Below, piece by piece: positions 44,327-53,396 of a DNA stretch of 64,000 nt; within the stretch, counting starts at the first letter, position 1; each line of letters begins with the position of its first letter. Origin of the DNA: Paracoccaceae bacterium (GTDB lineage Bacteria > Pseudomonadota > Alphaproteobacteria > Rhodobacterales > Rhodobacteraceae). The notes under the pieces are model-generated. The model made no database searches, had not been told where the DNA came from, and was given only the letters and a program-made list of their open reading frames with translations. The position numbers and the translations under genes are program-made. The stretch spans positions 744,001 to 808,000 of the forward strand of contig JACKKD010000001.1 in NCBI GenBank assembly GCA_020637675.1, written 5' to 3'.

Positions 44327-44422
44327 ATGGCCTGGACGAAACCCGTGATCCGCGAAATCGAGTGCGGCATGGAGATCAACATGTACGGCCCCGCGGAAGA
44401 CGAGGGCGGCGTTCTCTACTGA
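44327..44422 (+). CDS. pqqA: PQQ precursor peptide PqqA
   Basis: A 31-residue peptide. E16 and Y20 in the EINMY motif are the residues that PqqE cross-links to build pyrroloquinoline quinone. The upstream leader MAWTKPVIREIECGM is typical, while the tail after Tyr (GPAEDEGGVLY) is longer than in some species. A very strong GGAGGAGG ribosome-binding sequence precedes the ATG. It heads pqqABCDE, with pqqB 19 bp downstream. Confidence 0.95.
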   Translation: MAWTKPVIREIECGMEINMYGPAEDEGGVLY

Positions 44423-44441
44423 GAGGCGCGGGCGGGCCGAC

Positions 44442-45338
44442 ATGGGCTTTCGCACACGCATTCTCGGGGCGGCCGCCGGCGGCGGCCTGCCCCAATGGAA
44501 CTGCGGATGCGGGAATTGCCGGCGCGCACGGGCGGGGGCGATTGCAGCGCAGACGCAGTCGTCGCTCGCCGTCACGGCGAACGGGCGGGACTGGGCGATC
44601 CTGAACGCCTCGCCCGACATCCGGGTGCAGCTTGCGGCCTGTCCGGCGCTCGCGCCCACGGGTCCGAGGGAGGTGCCGCTCAGGGCGGTGCTGGTGACGA
44701 ACGGCGACATCGACCATGTGGCGGGACTTCTGACCTTGCGCGAGATGCAGCCTTTCAAGCTTTACGCCACTGCCGGCATTCATGAGGTGATCGCCGCCAA
44801 CCCGATCTTTGCGGCCCTGAAGTCGGACATGGTGCGGCGCGAGGCGGTGGCGCTCGAGGCGGCGTTCGAGATTGTCCCCGGTCTCCGGGCCACGCTGTTT
44901 CCGGTGCCCGGCAAGGTGCCGCTCTATCTGGAGGGCGAGGTGGTGGAGACGCGGGCGATGGGCGAGCAGACGGTCGGCGTGCGGCTCGATGCCGGCGGGC
45001 TGACGGCTTTCTACGTCCCCGGCTGCGCGGCGCTGACCGGGGCCCTGGCGGCGCGCGTCGAGGGCGCGGACCTCGTCTTCTTCGACGGCACGCTCTGGAC
45101 CGATGACGAGATGATCCGGCTCGGGCTCGGCCGCAAGACCGGCGGCCGGATGGGCCACATGGCGATGAGCGGGCCGGAAGGTTCAATCGCCGCCTTCGCG
45201 CCGCTCAGGATCGGGCGCAAGGTCTTCGTGCACATGAACAACACCAACCCGGTGCTCGACCCCGGCTCGCCCGAGCGGGCGGAGGCGGAGGCGGCGGGCT
45301 GGATCATCGGCCAGGACGGAATGGAGATCACCCCATGA
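44442..45338 (+). CDS. pqqB: PQQ biosynthesis protein PqqB
   Basis: A 298-residue metallo-beta-lactamase-fold protein. It begins with RTRILGAAAGGGLPQWNCGCGNC (Zn-binding Cys site typical of PqqB). The metal region is VLVTNGDIDHVAGLL, followed by NNTNPVLDPGSPERAEAEAAGW near the C-terminus. PqqB oxidises the tyrosine moiety of the cross-linked Glu-Tyr intermediate. It overlaps pqqC by 4 nt. Confidence 0.95.
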   Translation: MGFRTRILGAAAGGGLPQWNCGCGNCRRARAGAIAAQTQSSLAVTANGRDWAILNASPDIRVQLAACPALAPTGPREVPLRAVLVTNGDIDHVAGLLTLREMQPFKLYATAGIHEVIAANPIFAALKSDMVRREAVALEAAFEIVPGLRATLFPVPGKVPLYLEGEVVETRAMGEQTVGVRLDAGGLTAFYVPGCAALTGALAARVEGADLVFFDGTLWTDDEMIRLGLGRKTGGRMGHMAMSGPEGSIAAFAPLRIGRKVFVHMNNTNPVLDPGSPERAEAEAAGWIIGQDGMEITP

Positions 45339-46093
45339 TACGCGCGCCCCAGCCCCCTGCCGCCTTCGAGGCCCGCCTGCGCCAGATCGGGGCGGATCGC
45401 TACCACGACAAGCACCCGTTCCACGCGCTGCTGCATGGCGGCGGCTGCACGCCCGACCAGGTCCGCGCCTGGGTCATCAACCGCTACTACTACCAGCACT
45501 CGATCCCGATGAAGGACGCGGCCTTCATGAGCCGGGTGGAGGATCCCGCGCTCCGCCGCGCATGGCGCAAAAGGATCGAGGACCACGACGGCACCGACGA
45601 GAACGAGGGCGGCATCCGCCGCTGGCTCAGGCTTGCCGAGGCGGTGGGGCTTGACCCCGACTATGTCGCCTCCTGCCAGGGCGTGATGCCCGCCACCCGC
45701 TTCGCCGTCGATGCCTATGTACGCTTCGTCCGCGACAAGACCTTGATGGAGGCGGTCGCCGCCTCGCTCACCGAGCTTTTCGCCCCGGCGATCCACGCGA
45801 CCCGCATCGAGGGGCTGCTGAAGCACTACCCCTTCGCCAATGATGCCTCGCTCAGCTACTTCCGCAAGCGGCTGAAGGAGGCGCCGGAGGATGTGGCCTT
45901 CGGGCTGAAATGGGTGCTCGACCATGCCGACACCGCGGAACGGCAGGACATGGCGGCCGCCGCGCTGACCTTCAAGACCGATGTCCTCTGGGCCCAGCTC
46001 GACGCGCTCCACTCGGCCTATGTGGAGCCGGGCCGCATCCCGCCCGGCGCCTGGCTGCCGGGCGAGGGCATGGCGCTGGCGCGGGCCTCGTGA
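45335..46093 (+). CDS. pqqC: Pyrroloquinoline-quinone synthase PqqC
   Basis: A 252-residue helical oxidase that closes the second ring and performs the final eight-electron oxidation to PQQ. Conserved stretches include YHDKHPFHALLHGG, WVINRYYYQHSIPMKDAAFMSR, RIEDHDGTDENEGGI and YPFANDASLSYFRKR. ATGA overlap with pqqB and TGATG overlap with pqqD show tight coupling. Confidence 0.96.
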   Translation: MIRAPQPPAAFEARLRQIGADRYHDKHPFHALLHGGGCTPDQVRAWVINRYYYQHSIPMKDAAFMSRVEDPALRRAWRKRIEDHDGTDENEGGIRRWLRLAEAVGLDPDYVASCQGVMPATRFAVDAYVRFVRDKTLMEAVAASLTELFAPAIHATRIEGLLKHYPFANDASLSYFRKRLKEAPEDVAFGLKWVLDHADTAERQDMAAAALTFKTDVLWAQLDALHSAYVEPGRIPPGAWLPGEGMALARAS

Positions 46094-46368
46094 TGGACGC
46101 GGCCGCGATCCCCGCTTTGCCCCGCGGTGTGCGCCTGCATTTCGACCGCGTGCGCGGCGACTGGGTGCTGCTCGCACCCGAACGCACGGTGACGCTCGAC
46201 GCGGTGGGCCAGGCGATCCTGTCCGAAGTCGACGGCAAGCGCAGCTTCGGGGAGATCACCGCCGCGCTCGCCGCGAAATTCGCCGCGCCCCGCGACCAGA
46301 TCGCCGCCGACAGCGCGGCCTTTCTCGGCGCGCTCCGCGACCGGCTGTTCCTGGAGGTCCGCCCATGA
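46093..46368 (+). CDS. pqqD: PqqA-binding chaperone PqqD
   Basis: A 91-residue protein of the RiPP recognition element family: LPRGVRLHFDRVRGDWVLLAPERTVTLDAVGQAIL then a helical half ending FLGALRDRLFLEVRP. PqqD presents the PqqA peptide to PqqE. The start ATG at 46093 shares one base with the pqqC stop, and the gene overlaps pqqE by 4 nt. Confidence 0.95.
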   Translation: MDAAAIPALPRGVRLHFDRVRGDWVLLAPERTVTLDAVGQAILSEVDGKRSFGEITAALAAKFAAPRDQIAADSAAFLGALRDRLFLEVRP

Positions 46369-47477
46369 CCGTGCCCCCGCCCATCGCCATGCTCGCGGAA
46401 CTGACCCACCGCTGCCCGCTCTCCTGCCCCTATTGCTCCAACCCGGTGGAGCTTGCCCGCGCCGAGACCGAGCTTGCCACGGAGGACTGGGTCCGCGTCT
46501 TCCGCGAGGCGGCGGACCTTGGCGTCCTGCAGCTTCACCTCTCGGGCGGGGAGCCCGCCTCGCGCCGCGACCTCACGGACCTTGTCCGGGCCGCGCGCGA
46601 AGCCGGGCTCTACACCAACCTCATCAGCTCCGGCATCGGCCTGACCGAGGCTCGGCTCGCCGAGCTTGACGCCGCCGGGCTCGACCATATCCAGCTTTCC
46701 CTCCAGGGCACCGATGCCGGCATGGCCGACGAGATCGGCGGCTATCGCGGCGGCTTTGTCCGCAAGATGCAGGTGGCGGGCTGGATCAAGGCGATCGGTT
46801 TCCCCCTGACGCTCAACACCGTCCTCCACCGCCGCAACCTGCACCAGCTTCCCCGCGCGCTCGAGATGGCCGAGGAGATGGGCGCGCGGCGGGTCGAGGT
46901 GGCGACGGTGCAGTTCCACGGCTGGGCGCTGAGGAACCGCGACGCGCTGATGCCGACGCGCGAACAGGCGAAGGAGGCGACGCGGATCGTCGCAGAAGCG
47001 CGGGTGCGGCTGAAAGGCAGGCTCGTCGTCGACTATGTGCCCGCCGACTATCATTCCGACTATCCCAAGCGCTGCATGGGCGGCTGGGGTTCGACCGGCC
47101 TCAACGTCGCGCCGGATGGCACGGTGCTGCCCTGCCACGCCGCGCAGACGATCCCGCACCTGACGTTCGAGAATGTCCGCCACCGGCCCCTGGCTGACAT
47201 CTGGTATCGGTCCAGCGCCTTCGACGCCTATCGCGGAACCGGCTGGATGGCCGAGCCGTGCCGCTCCTGCGACCGGCGCGAGAAGGATTTCGGCGGCTGC
47301 CGCTGTCAGGCGATGGCGCTGGCCGGGGATGCCGGCGCTGCCGACCCGGTCTGCGTGAAGTCGCCCCACCATGCGGCGCTTCAGGCCCGCGCCGCCGCCC
47401 ATGCCGCAGCCACCGCCCCGCTGATCCACCGCACCGCGCCGGGCAGACCCGTGCCGGCCGAGCCGGTCGTCGGCTGA
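46365..47477 (+). CDS. pqqE: PqqA peptide cyclase PqqE (radical SAM)
   Basis: A 370-residue radical SAM/SPASM enzyme that forms the Glu-Tyr carbon-carbon bond in PqqA. The SAM cluster motif is C-PLS-C-PY-C near residues 17-24 (HRCPLSCPYCSN). The SPASM cysteines lie near the C-terminus (CMGGWGSTGLNVAPDGTVLPCHAA and CRSCDRREKDFGGCRC). It is the last gene of pqqABCDE. No pqqF/G protease gene follows, so PqqA processing must use a protease encoded elsewhere. Confidence 0.96.
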   Translation: MTVPPPIAMLAELTHRCPLSCPYCSNPVELARAETELATEDWVRVFREAADLGVLQLHLSGGEPASRRDLTDLVRAAREAGLYTNLISSGIGLTEARLAELDAAGLDHIQLSLQGTDAGMADEIGGYRGGFVRKMQVAGWIKAIGFPLTLNTVLHRRNLHQLPRALEMAEEMGARRVEVATVQFHGWALRNRDALMPTREQAKEATRIVAEARVRLKGRLVVDYVPADYHSDYPKRCMGGWGSTGLNVAPDGTVLPCHAAQTIPHLTFENVRHRPLADIWYRSSAFDAYRGTGWMAEPCRSCDRREKDFGGCRCQAMALAGDAGAADPVCVKSPHHAALQARAAAHAAATAPLIHRTAPGRPVPAEPVVG

Positions 47478-47566
47478 TCGGGCACCTGCCCCGTGCCTCC
47501 ACCGCCACCGTCATGGTCCGCCCGCACCAAGACCCGCGTCGGGCCTGCGCCACCGCTTCCCGCCGC

Positions 47567-48493
47567 TCAGATCGTCAGCGCTTCCGTCTCGCGCTGAAGG
47601 TCGGCCCGGCAGCGCGCGACGATGAAATCAGTGAAGGCACGGATCTTCGGATCGCGCAGGCGGCGATGCTGGGTCAGGCAAGTCAGTTGCACCGGCAGGG
47701 GTGGCGTCGCGCGAGCCACCGGCACCAACCGGCCCGCGCGCAGGTGGTCGGCCACTTCGAAGATCGGCTTCAGCACGATTCCCCGCCCGTCGAGCGCCCA
47801 GCCCGTCAGCACGTCGCCGTCATCCGATTCGAAAGGGCCCGAGACCTCGTAGCGCCGCGGACCCTCCGGCGTGACCAGCGTCCACTGGAACTCCGGCGCG
47901 CCGGGAAAGCGCAGGTTCAGGCAGTCGTGCCGGCCCTTGGCCAGACCCTCGCCGCTTTCCGGATCGCCCCGCGCCGTGACATAGGCGGGGGCGGCGCAAA
48001 GGACGCGCGGGCATTCCGCAACCACCCGCATCTTCAGCGTGGAATCCTCCAGCGTGCCGAGGTGGAAGGCAAGGTCGAGCCCCTCGCCGATCACGTCGAT
48101 CTTGCGGTCCGAAAGCCTGAGCCGCACGTCGATCCTCGGATATTCGTCCTTGAATGCAGGCACATGCGGCGCGATGAACCGCCGTCCGACGCCGAGCGGC
48201 GCGGCGCAGAAAACCGTGCCTCTGAGATCGCGGGTGGAGGCCATGACGGCCGCCTCCGCCTCGTCGATCGCCTCCAGCACCTTGCGCGCGCCGTCGTAGA
48301 AGAGCCGTCCATTCTCCGTTGGCTGCAAGCGCCGTGTCGTGCGGTTGAAGAGCCGGATGCCGAGATGCCGCTCCAGTTCCGCGATCCGGGCAGAGGCGAC
48401 GGCGGGCGAGGTCCGCTGGTCACGCGCGGCCGCCGACATGGACCCGAGTTCGAAGACCCGGACGAACATGCGGATGTTGCTGACATAGGCCAT
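47567..48493 (-). CDS. LysR-family transcriptional regulator
   Basis: A 308-residue regulator of the small-ligand CrgA/AaeR-like LysR subgroup: HTH residues 1-60 (ELGSMSAAARDQRTSPAVASARIAELERHLGIRLFNRTTRRLQPT), effector domain from about 90 on (GTVFCAAPLGVGRRFI, GLDLAFHLGTL). It is divergent from puuD with a 119-bp shared region, so it is the likely urate- or purine-responsive regulator of that gene. It is convergent with pqqE. Confidence 0.88.
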   Translation of the reverse strand: MAYVSNIRMFVRVFELGSMSAAARDQRTSPAVASARIAELERHLGIRLFNRTTRRLQPTENGRLFYDGARKVLEAIDEAEAAVMASTRDLRGTVFCAAPLGVGRRFIAPHVPAFKDEYPRIDVRLRLSDRKIDVIGEGLDLAFHLGTLEDSTLKMRVVAECPRVLCAAPAYVTARGDPESGEGLAKGRHDCLNLRFPGAPEFQWTLVTPEGPRRYEVSGPFESDDGDVLTGWALDGRGIVLKPIFEVADHLRAGRLVPVARATPPLPVQLTCLTQHRRLRDPKIRAFTDFIVARCRADLQRETEALTI

Positions 48494-48612
48494 TCTTCGG
48501 GCAATCTTGAAAGTTCTCAGGTATTCGACGGATTATCAGAAAGGCCAAGCGCGGCATAGCCTTCGGCCGGGTTTCCCCCGTAAGCTCGCCCAGAATCCGA
48601 CCCGAGGTCCTT

Positions 48613-49842
48613 ATGCCCGATCCGACGCTCCTCTCCGACTGGCTCGAATTCGCCGTGCGCTGGCTGCATGTCGTCACCGCCATCGCCTGGATCGGCTCCT
48701 CCTTCTACTTCATCGCGCTCGACCTCGGACTCCACCGCGACCGTAATCTTGCCTCCGGTGCGGACGGGGAGGAATGGCAGGTCCATGGCGGCGGCTTCTA
48801 CCACATCCAGAAATACCTCGTCGCACCCGAGCAGATGCCGGGCGACCTCGTATGGTTCAAATGGGAAAGCTACGCGACTTGGCTCTCGGGATTCGCGCTG
48901 CTTGGCCTCGTCTATTACCTCGGGGCCGGGCTTTTCCTCATCGACCCCGCGGTCATGGACCTCGCACCCTGGCAGGCGATCGCGATCTCCCTCGCGTCGC
49001 TCCTCGCCGCATGGGTGATCTACGATCTGCTCTGCCGCTCGCCCCTCGGGGAGAATCCGACGCTTCTCATGATCCTCCTCTACCTCGTCCTGGTTGGCTT
49101 CGCCCTCTTCTACACCAACGTCTTCACCGGGCGCGCGGCGCTTCTCCACCTCGGCGCGATCACCGCGACGGTCATGAGCGCGAACGTCTTCCTCGTGATC
49201 ATACCCAACCAGAAGATCGTCGTCGCCGATCTCGTCGCCGGACGCCGGCCGGACCCGAAATACGGCAAGATTGCCAAGCTGCGGTCCACGCACAACAACT
49301 ACCTGACCCTCCCCGTCCTCTTCATGATGCTGTCGAACCATTACCCGCTCGCCTTCGCGACGCAGTGGAACTGGCTGATCGCGAGCCTCGTCTTCCTGAT
49401 GGGCGTGACAATCCGGCACTGGTTCAACACCCGCCATGCCCGCAAGGGCAGCCCATGGTGGACCTGGGCTGCGACCGTGCTCCTCTTCCTCGTGATCGCC
49501 TGGCTTTCGGCCGCGCCGACGACATCCGCCGACGAGGACGCCAGGCTCGACCCCGCCGCCGAGCGCTTCGCCGCCGCGCCGGGATTCGACGAGGTCACCG
49601 GGATTGTCCTCGGCAACTGCTCGATGTGCCATGCGGCCGAGCCCGGCTTCGAAGGAATCGCCCGCGCGCCGAAGGGCGTGCTGCTGGAAACGCCCGGCCA
49701 GATCGCGGCCCATGCGCGGCAGATCTACCTTCAGGCCGGCATCAGCCATGCGATGCCGCCTCCTTCGGCCTCGTTCCTCGACCCCCTTGACCGTGCCAGG
49801 ATTGCCGCCTGGTTCCGGGCCGCCACCGCCGAAAAGGGCTGA
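48613..49842 (+). CDS. puuD: Membrane urate hydroxylase/oxidase with cytochrome c domain
   Basis: A 409-residue PuuD protein. About eight TM helices carry the N-terminal DUF989-like domain (WLHVVTAIAWIGSSFYFIALD; VHGGGFYHIQKY with conserved His). A periplasmic cytochrome c domain follows, with the heme motif C336-SM-C339-H340 and downstream MPPPSASFL. It converts urate to 5-hydroxyisourate and passes electrons to the respiratory chain rather than to oxygen directly. No transthyretin-like (5-HIU hydrolase) or OHCU decarboxylase gene is adjacent. Confidence 0.9.
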   Translation: MPDPTLLSDWLEFAVRWLHVVTAIAWIGSSFYFIALDLGLHRDRNLASGADGEEWQVHGGGFYHIQKYLVAPEQMPGDLVWFKWESYATWLSGFALLGLVYYLGAGLFLIDPAVMDLAPWQAIAISLASLLAAWVIYDLLCRSPLGENPTLLMILLYLVLVGFALFYTNVFTGRAALLHLGAITATVMSANVFLVIIPNQKIVVADLVAGRRPDPKYGKIAKLRSTHNNYLTLPVLFMMLSNHYPLAFATQWNWLIASLVFLMGVTIRHWFNTRHARKGSPWWTWAATVLLFLVIAWLSAAPTTSADEDARLDPAAERFAAAPGFDEVTGIVLGNCSMCHAAEPGFEGIARAPKGVLLETPGQIAAHARQIYLQAGISHAMPPPSASFLDPLDRARIAAWFRAATAEKG

Positions 49843-49871
49843 GCCTTCGCCGCCGACGGCGGCGACCCGAA

Positions 49872-49922
49872 GGGGGAGGCGCTGCCTTACCGGATACCTC
49901 CGGGGTGTTTCCGGACAGGAAG
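49872..49922 (+). repeat. Intergenic repeat, copy B
   Basis: The segment with AGGCGCTGCC followed by CCTCCGGGGTGTTTCCGGAC aligns with the minus-strand reading of copy A (GGGCGCTGCC...CCCCCGGAGTATTTCGGCCA). The hairpin is degraded here, but the trailing CCGGRGTRTTTC-GGACA block is kept. It lies between puuD and the Kdo-transferase-like gene. Confidence 0.5.
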
Positions 49923-50064
49923 GCCGATGCGAACGCATCCGGCCACTTGCCCCGCCGCAGGGACCTCGGCCGCAGGAGAGCGGGAGCGTCCCGGCGGCCG
50001 GCGCTTCGCGTCCGGATCATCGCGCACCATTGCCCCGTCGCACGGGCCATGGCAGACGAAGGAC

Positions 50065-51321
50065 ATGGTGCTCTACCGGTTCCTGATGTGGCTCGCGGGG
50101 CTTTCGCTCCGCCTCCGCGCGGCGCTCGCGCCCTGGCCGGGGGCGGAACGCCTCCGTGCGCCCGAACCGCCCGAGGGCGCGGGGCCGGTGGTCTGGCTCC
50201 ACGGCGCCTCGAACGGCGAACTCGCGGCGGCACGGCCGGTGATCGCCGCGCTGCGCTCGGCGCTGCCCGGGCTGCGTCTCGTGGTGACGGCGAACAGCCT
50301 CAGCGGCCGCGACCTCGTGCAGGGCTGGGCCCTGCCCGGAACCGCCGTGCGCCTCGCGCCCCATGACGACACCCGGACCCTCAAGCGCTTTCTCGACGCC
50401 GCCCGGCCGGCAGCCCTGATCGTCATCGAGAACGAGCTCTGGCCGAACCGGCTCCGCCTGGCGGCGGCGCGTGGCATCCCTGTCTTCTGCCTCGCCGCCC
50501 GGATATCCGAGCGCAGCGCAGGGGCCTGGCGGCGCATTCCCGGCCTCGCCCGCAGCGTCATCGGCGCGATCACCTGGCTCGCCCCGCAGGACACGGCCTC
50601 GCGCGACCGGTTCCGCGCCCTCGGCCTTCCCGAAGACCGGATCGGCCCGCTGATGGTGCTGAAATCGGCGGCGGGCGCCATCGACGCCGCACCCCTGCCC
50701 TGTCCTCGCGCGACGACGCTCCTTGCTGCCTCGACCCACGCGGGAGAGGAGGCGATCGTGCTTGCCGCCTTCAAGCGGGCCCTCGCGGCGCGCCCCGACC
50801 TCCGCCTGATCCTCGCCCCGCGCCATCCCCGGCGGCGCGCCGAGGTCGAGGCGGCGATCCGTGATGCGGGGCTTGCCTTCGCGACGCGCAGCGCCGGTGC
50901 GGAGCCCGACGCAGCCCTCCCGGTCTATCTTGCCGACACTCTGGGCGAGATGGACCGCTGGTATGCCGGTGCCGGCATGACCTTTGTCGGCGGCTCGCTC
51001 GTGGATCGGGGCGGCCACACGCCCTTCGAGCCTGCGGCACACGGTTCGGCGATCCTGACCGGCCCGCACGTGGCGAACGCAGCACCCGCCTATGCCGCGC
51101 TCCTCGCGGCGGGGGGCGCGATCGAGGTCACCGATGCCGCAAGCCTTGCAGCGGCGATCCTCGGCCTCGCCGATTCGCGGGCGCAGGTGCGGCAGGCCGA
51201 AGCCGCAGCCCGCGCCCTCGCCCCCTTCACCGCCGGGGCCGCCGTCGCCGCCTTCCTCGCCGCACTCGCCCGCGAAACCGGCCCTCCCCTGAAAGGAGCC
51301 GCTGATGCAGTTCAGGCTTGA
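50065..51321 (+). CDS. 3-deoxy-D-manno-octulosonate (Kdo) transferase-like glycosyltransferase
   Basis: A 418-residue GT30-type protein. WLHGASNGELAAARPVI places the presumed catalytic Glu (E52) in the usual WaaA position. TFVGGSLVDRGGHTPFEPAAHG is the donor-binding C-terminal motif. The N-terminal membrane-associated helix MVLYRFLMWLAGLSLRLR fits an inner-membrane lipid A glycosyltransferase. The frame opens at 49927, but the ATG at 50065 gives the family N-terminus. The HGASNGE variant differs from the usual HAVSVGE, so it may be a second Kdo transferase paralogue. It overlaps the next gene by 17 nt. Confidence 0.82.
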   Translation: MVLYRFLMWLAGLSLRLRAALAPWPGAERLRAPEPPEGAGPVVWLHGASNGELAAARPVIAALRSALPGLRLVVTANSLSGRDLVQGWALPGTAVRLAPHDDTRTLKRFLDAARPAALIVIENELWPNRLRLAAARGIPVFCLAARISERSAGAWRRIPGLARSVIGAITWLAPQDTASRDRFRALGLPEDRIGPLMVLKSAAGAIDAAPLPCPRATTLLAASTHAGEEAIVLAAFKRALAARPDLRLILAPRHPRRRAEVEAAIRDAGLAFATRSAGAEPDAALPVYLADTLGEMDRWYAGAGMTFVGGSLVDRGGHTPFEPAAHGSAILTGPHVANAAPAYAALLAAGGAIEVTDAASLAAAILGLADSRAQVRQAEAAARALAPFTAGAAVAAFLAALARETGPPLKGAADAVQA

Positions 51322-52273
51322 CGAACTGGAGGCCGCCGAACGGCTGGTCCATGGCCATATGGACCCCACGCCGCAATATGCCTGGCCGCTTCTCGCCGAA
51401 GCCACCGGTGCCGAGACCTGGGTCAAGCACGAGAACCACGGGCCGATAGGGGCCTTCAAGGCGCGCGGCGCCATCACCTTCGTCGACTGGCTGCGCCGAA
51501 CCCATCCCGACTGCCCCGGCATCATCACCGCGACGCGCGGCAACCATGGCCAGGCCCAGGCGCGGGCGGCGGCGCGGGCGGGCCTGCGCGCAGTCATCTA
51601 CGTGCCGAAGGGAAACGCGGTCGAGAAGAACGCGGCCATGCGCGCCTTCGGGGCGGATCTGCGCGAACATGGCGAGGACTTCGACACCGCCAGAGAGGCG
51701 GCAATGCGGGCGGCCGCCGAGGGGCTCTTTCCGGTGCCGCCCTTCCATTCCGAACTCGTCCGCGGGGTCGCGACCTACGGGCTCGAATTCCTGCGCGCTG
51801 CCCCTCCGCTCCACACCGTCTATGTCCCGATCGGCTGTGGCTCGGGCATCTGCGGGGTGATCGCCGCGCGCGACGCGCTGGGGCTCTCGACGGAGGTGGT
51901 GGGCGTGGTCGCCGCCGATGCCCCCGGTGCGAAGCTTTCCTTCGAGGCCGGGCGGATCGTCGAGACGAACTCCGCCCGCACCTTCGCCGACGGGATGGCG
52001 GTCCGCGTGCCGGTGCCGGCGGCGCTCGACATCTACGGCCGGGGCGCGGCCCGCATCGTCGCGGTCGGCGAGGAGGAGGTCGCGGTGGCCGTCCGCCTCC
52101 TCTTCTCGGCCACCCACAACGTTGCGGAAGGTGCTGGCGCGGCGGCACTGGCCGCGCTCCTGCAGGAGCGGGAAGCGATGAAGGGCCGTCGCGTGGGCGT
52201 CGTCCTCTCGGGCGGCAACATCGACACGGACTGGTTCCGGACAATCCTGTCGGGCGGGATTCCGACCGTCTGA
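51305..52273 (+). CDS. Threonine dehydratase/serine racemase-like PLP enzyme
   Basis: A 322-residue fold-type II PLP enzyme. The PLP lysine is K52 in GAFKARGA (a variant of SFKxRGA), the substrate loop is ATRGNHGQAQA, and the phosphate-binding Gly loop is GCGSGICG. It lacks the C-terminal ACT regulatory domain of biosynthetic IlvA, so it resembles catabolic threonine/serine dehydratases or hydroxyaspartate dehydratases. Translation is coupled to the upstream glycosyltransferase by a 17-nt overlap, although no functional link is obvious. Confidence 0.85.
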   Translation: MQFRLDELEAAERLVHGHMDPTPQYAWPLLAEATGAETWVKHENHGPIGAFKARGAITFVDWLRRTHPDCPGIITATRGNHGQAQARAAARAGLRAVIYVPKGNAVEKNAAMRAFGADLREHGEDFDTAREAAMRAAAEGLFPVPPFHSELVRGVATYGLEFLRAAPPLHTVYVPIGCGSGICGVIAARDALGLSTEVVGVVAADAPGAKLSFEAGRIVETNSARTFADGMAVRVPVPAALDIYGRGAARIVAVGEEEVAVAVRLLFSATHNVAEGAGAAALAALLQEREAMKGRRVGVVLSGGNIDTDWFRTILSGGIPTV

Positions 52274-52402
52274 GACCGGATGGCCGGCCTTAGGTGTGGA
52301 ATAGGGGCAGCGGCGGTGCTAAGTTTTTCCACAATTCCCGCGTAATGTCGGGGAGCGGCAGGTCTTGGCAGGAGCCGGGTCCGTTTCGGGCCCGGAAGAC
52401 CC

Positions 52403-52861
52403 ATGAAGAAGATGGAACAGACTGGCGGCAACGGGGCCGAGGCGATGGCGCAGACAGGTGCGCTGTGCTTTCGCGTGACGAAAAGGCGCGGCCCCGAGGT
52501 GCTTCTGGTTACCAGCCGCGACACCGGTCGCTGGGTGATCCCCAAGGGCTGGCTGATGAAGGACAGGACACCCGCCGAGGCGGCGCTGCGCGAGGCCTTC
52601 GAGGAAGCCGGGGTGGAGGGTCAGGTCACGGGCGGGATGCTCGGGCTCTACGCCTACGACAAGGCCATGGCGGACGGCTCGGCGCAGCCCTGCATCGTCT
52701 CGGTCTTTCCAATCGAGGTGGCACGTCTCAAGTCCGACTTTCCCGAGCGCTGCCAGCGCCGGCGGCGCTGGTTCCGGCCGGCCAAGGCCGCCCGGAAGGT
52801 GGCCGAGCCGGAACTCGGCGCGATCCTCGCCGCCTTCGCGCCCGGGCCGCGAAACGCTTGA
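52403..52861 (+). CDS. Nudix hydrolase
   Basis: A 152-residue Nudix protein. The box runs from G49 to V71 (PKGWLMKDRTPAEAALREAFEEAGV), with R-E-x-x-E-E at 63-68 that binds the metal. The first Glu of the canonical box is Arg55, as in many alphaproteobacterial diphosphoinositol-polyphosphate-type members. It cleaves a nucleoside or inositol diphosphate linkage of unknown identity. ATG 52403 has an alternative at 52412. Confidence 0.87.
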   Translation: MKKMEQTGGNGAEAMAQTGALCFRVTKRRGPEVLLVTSRDTGRWVIPKGWLMKDRTPAEAALREAFEEAGVEGQVTGGMLGLYAYDKAMADGSAQPCIVSVFPIEVARLKSDFPERCQRRRRWFRPAKAARKVAEPELGAILAAFAPGPRNA

Positions 52862-52908
52862 TTCCCCGTCCCCTCTGACCACATAGAGGGGGACGGCCGG
52901 GGTTTCGC

Positions 52909-53346
52909 ATGATCCGCTATTCGCTCACCTGCAGCAACGACCACGCCTTCGAAAGCTGGTTCCAGTCGGCCGAGGCCTTCGACCGGCTTGCGGCGGCGGG
53001 CCATGTCGCCTGCGCGGTCTGTGGCGCGACCGGGGTCGCCAAGACGCTGATGGCGCCCGCCGTGAGGCCCGCGCGCAAGGCGGCTGCCGCCGCCACCGCC
53101 GCAGGACCGCTCGCCACGCCGCAGAGCCCGATCGAGGCGGCGCTTGCTGCACTCCGCCGGCAGGTGGAGGAGACCTCCGAATACGTCGGGCTGAACTTCG
53201 CGGCCGAGGCGCGGGCGATGCACGAAGGCCGTGTCCCGGAACGCTCCATCTACGGCGAGGCGAAGGCCGACGAGGCACGAAGGCTCGTCGAGGACGGCAT
53301 CCCGGTGGCGCCCCTGCCCTTCGTGCCGGCACGGAAGACAAACTGA
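52909..53346 (+). CDS. DUF1178 protein
   Basis: A 145-residue member of DUF1178, widespread in alphaproteobacteria. It begins MIRYSLTCSNDHAFESWFQSAEAFDRL, carries a C-x-x-C pair (CAVCGATGVAKTLMAP) suggestive of a zinc site with the earlier Cys, and ends in LVEDGIPVAPLPFVP. The function is not known. It is 47 bp downstream of the Nudix gene on the same strand. Confidence 0.88.
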   Translation: MIRYSLTCSNDHAFESWFQSAEAFDRLAAAGHVACAVCGATGVAKTLMAPAVRPARKAAAAATAAGPLATPQSPIEAALAALRRQVEETSEYVGLNFAAEARAMHEGRVPERSIYGEAKADEARRLVEDGIPVAPLPFVPARKTN

Positions 53347-53396
53347 GCCGGCAGCAGGAAGCGGGCACCTGCCGCCTTCTGGCCTCGCGGCCTGTT

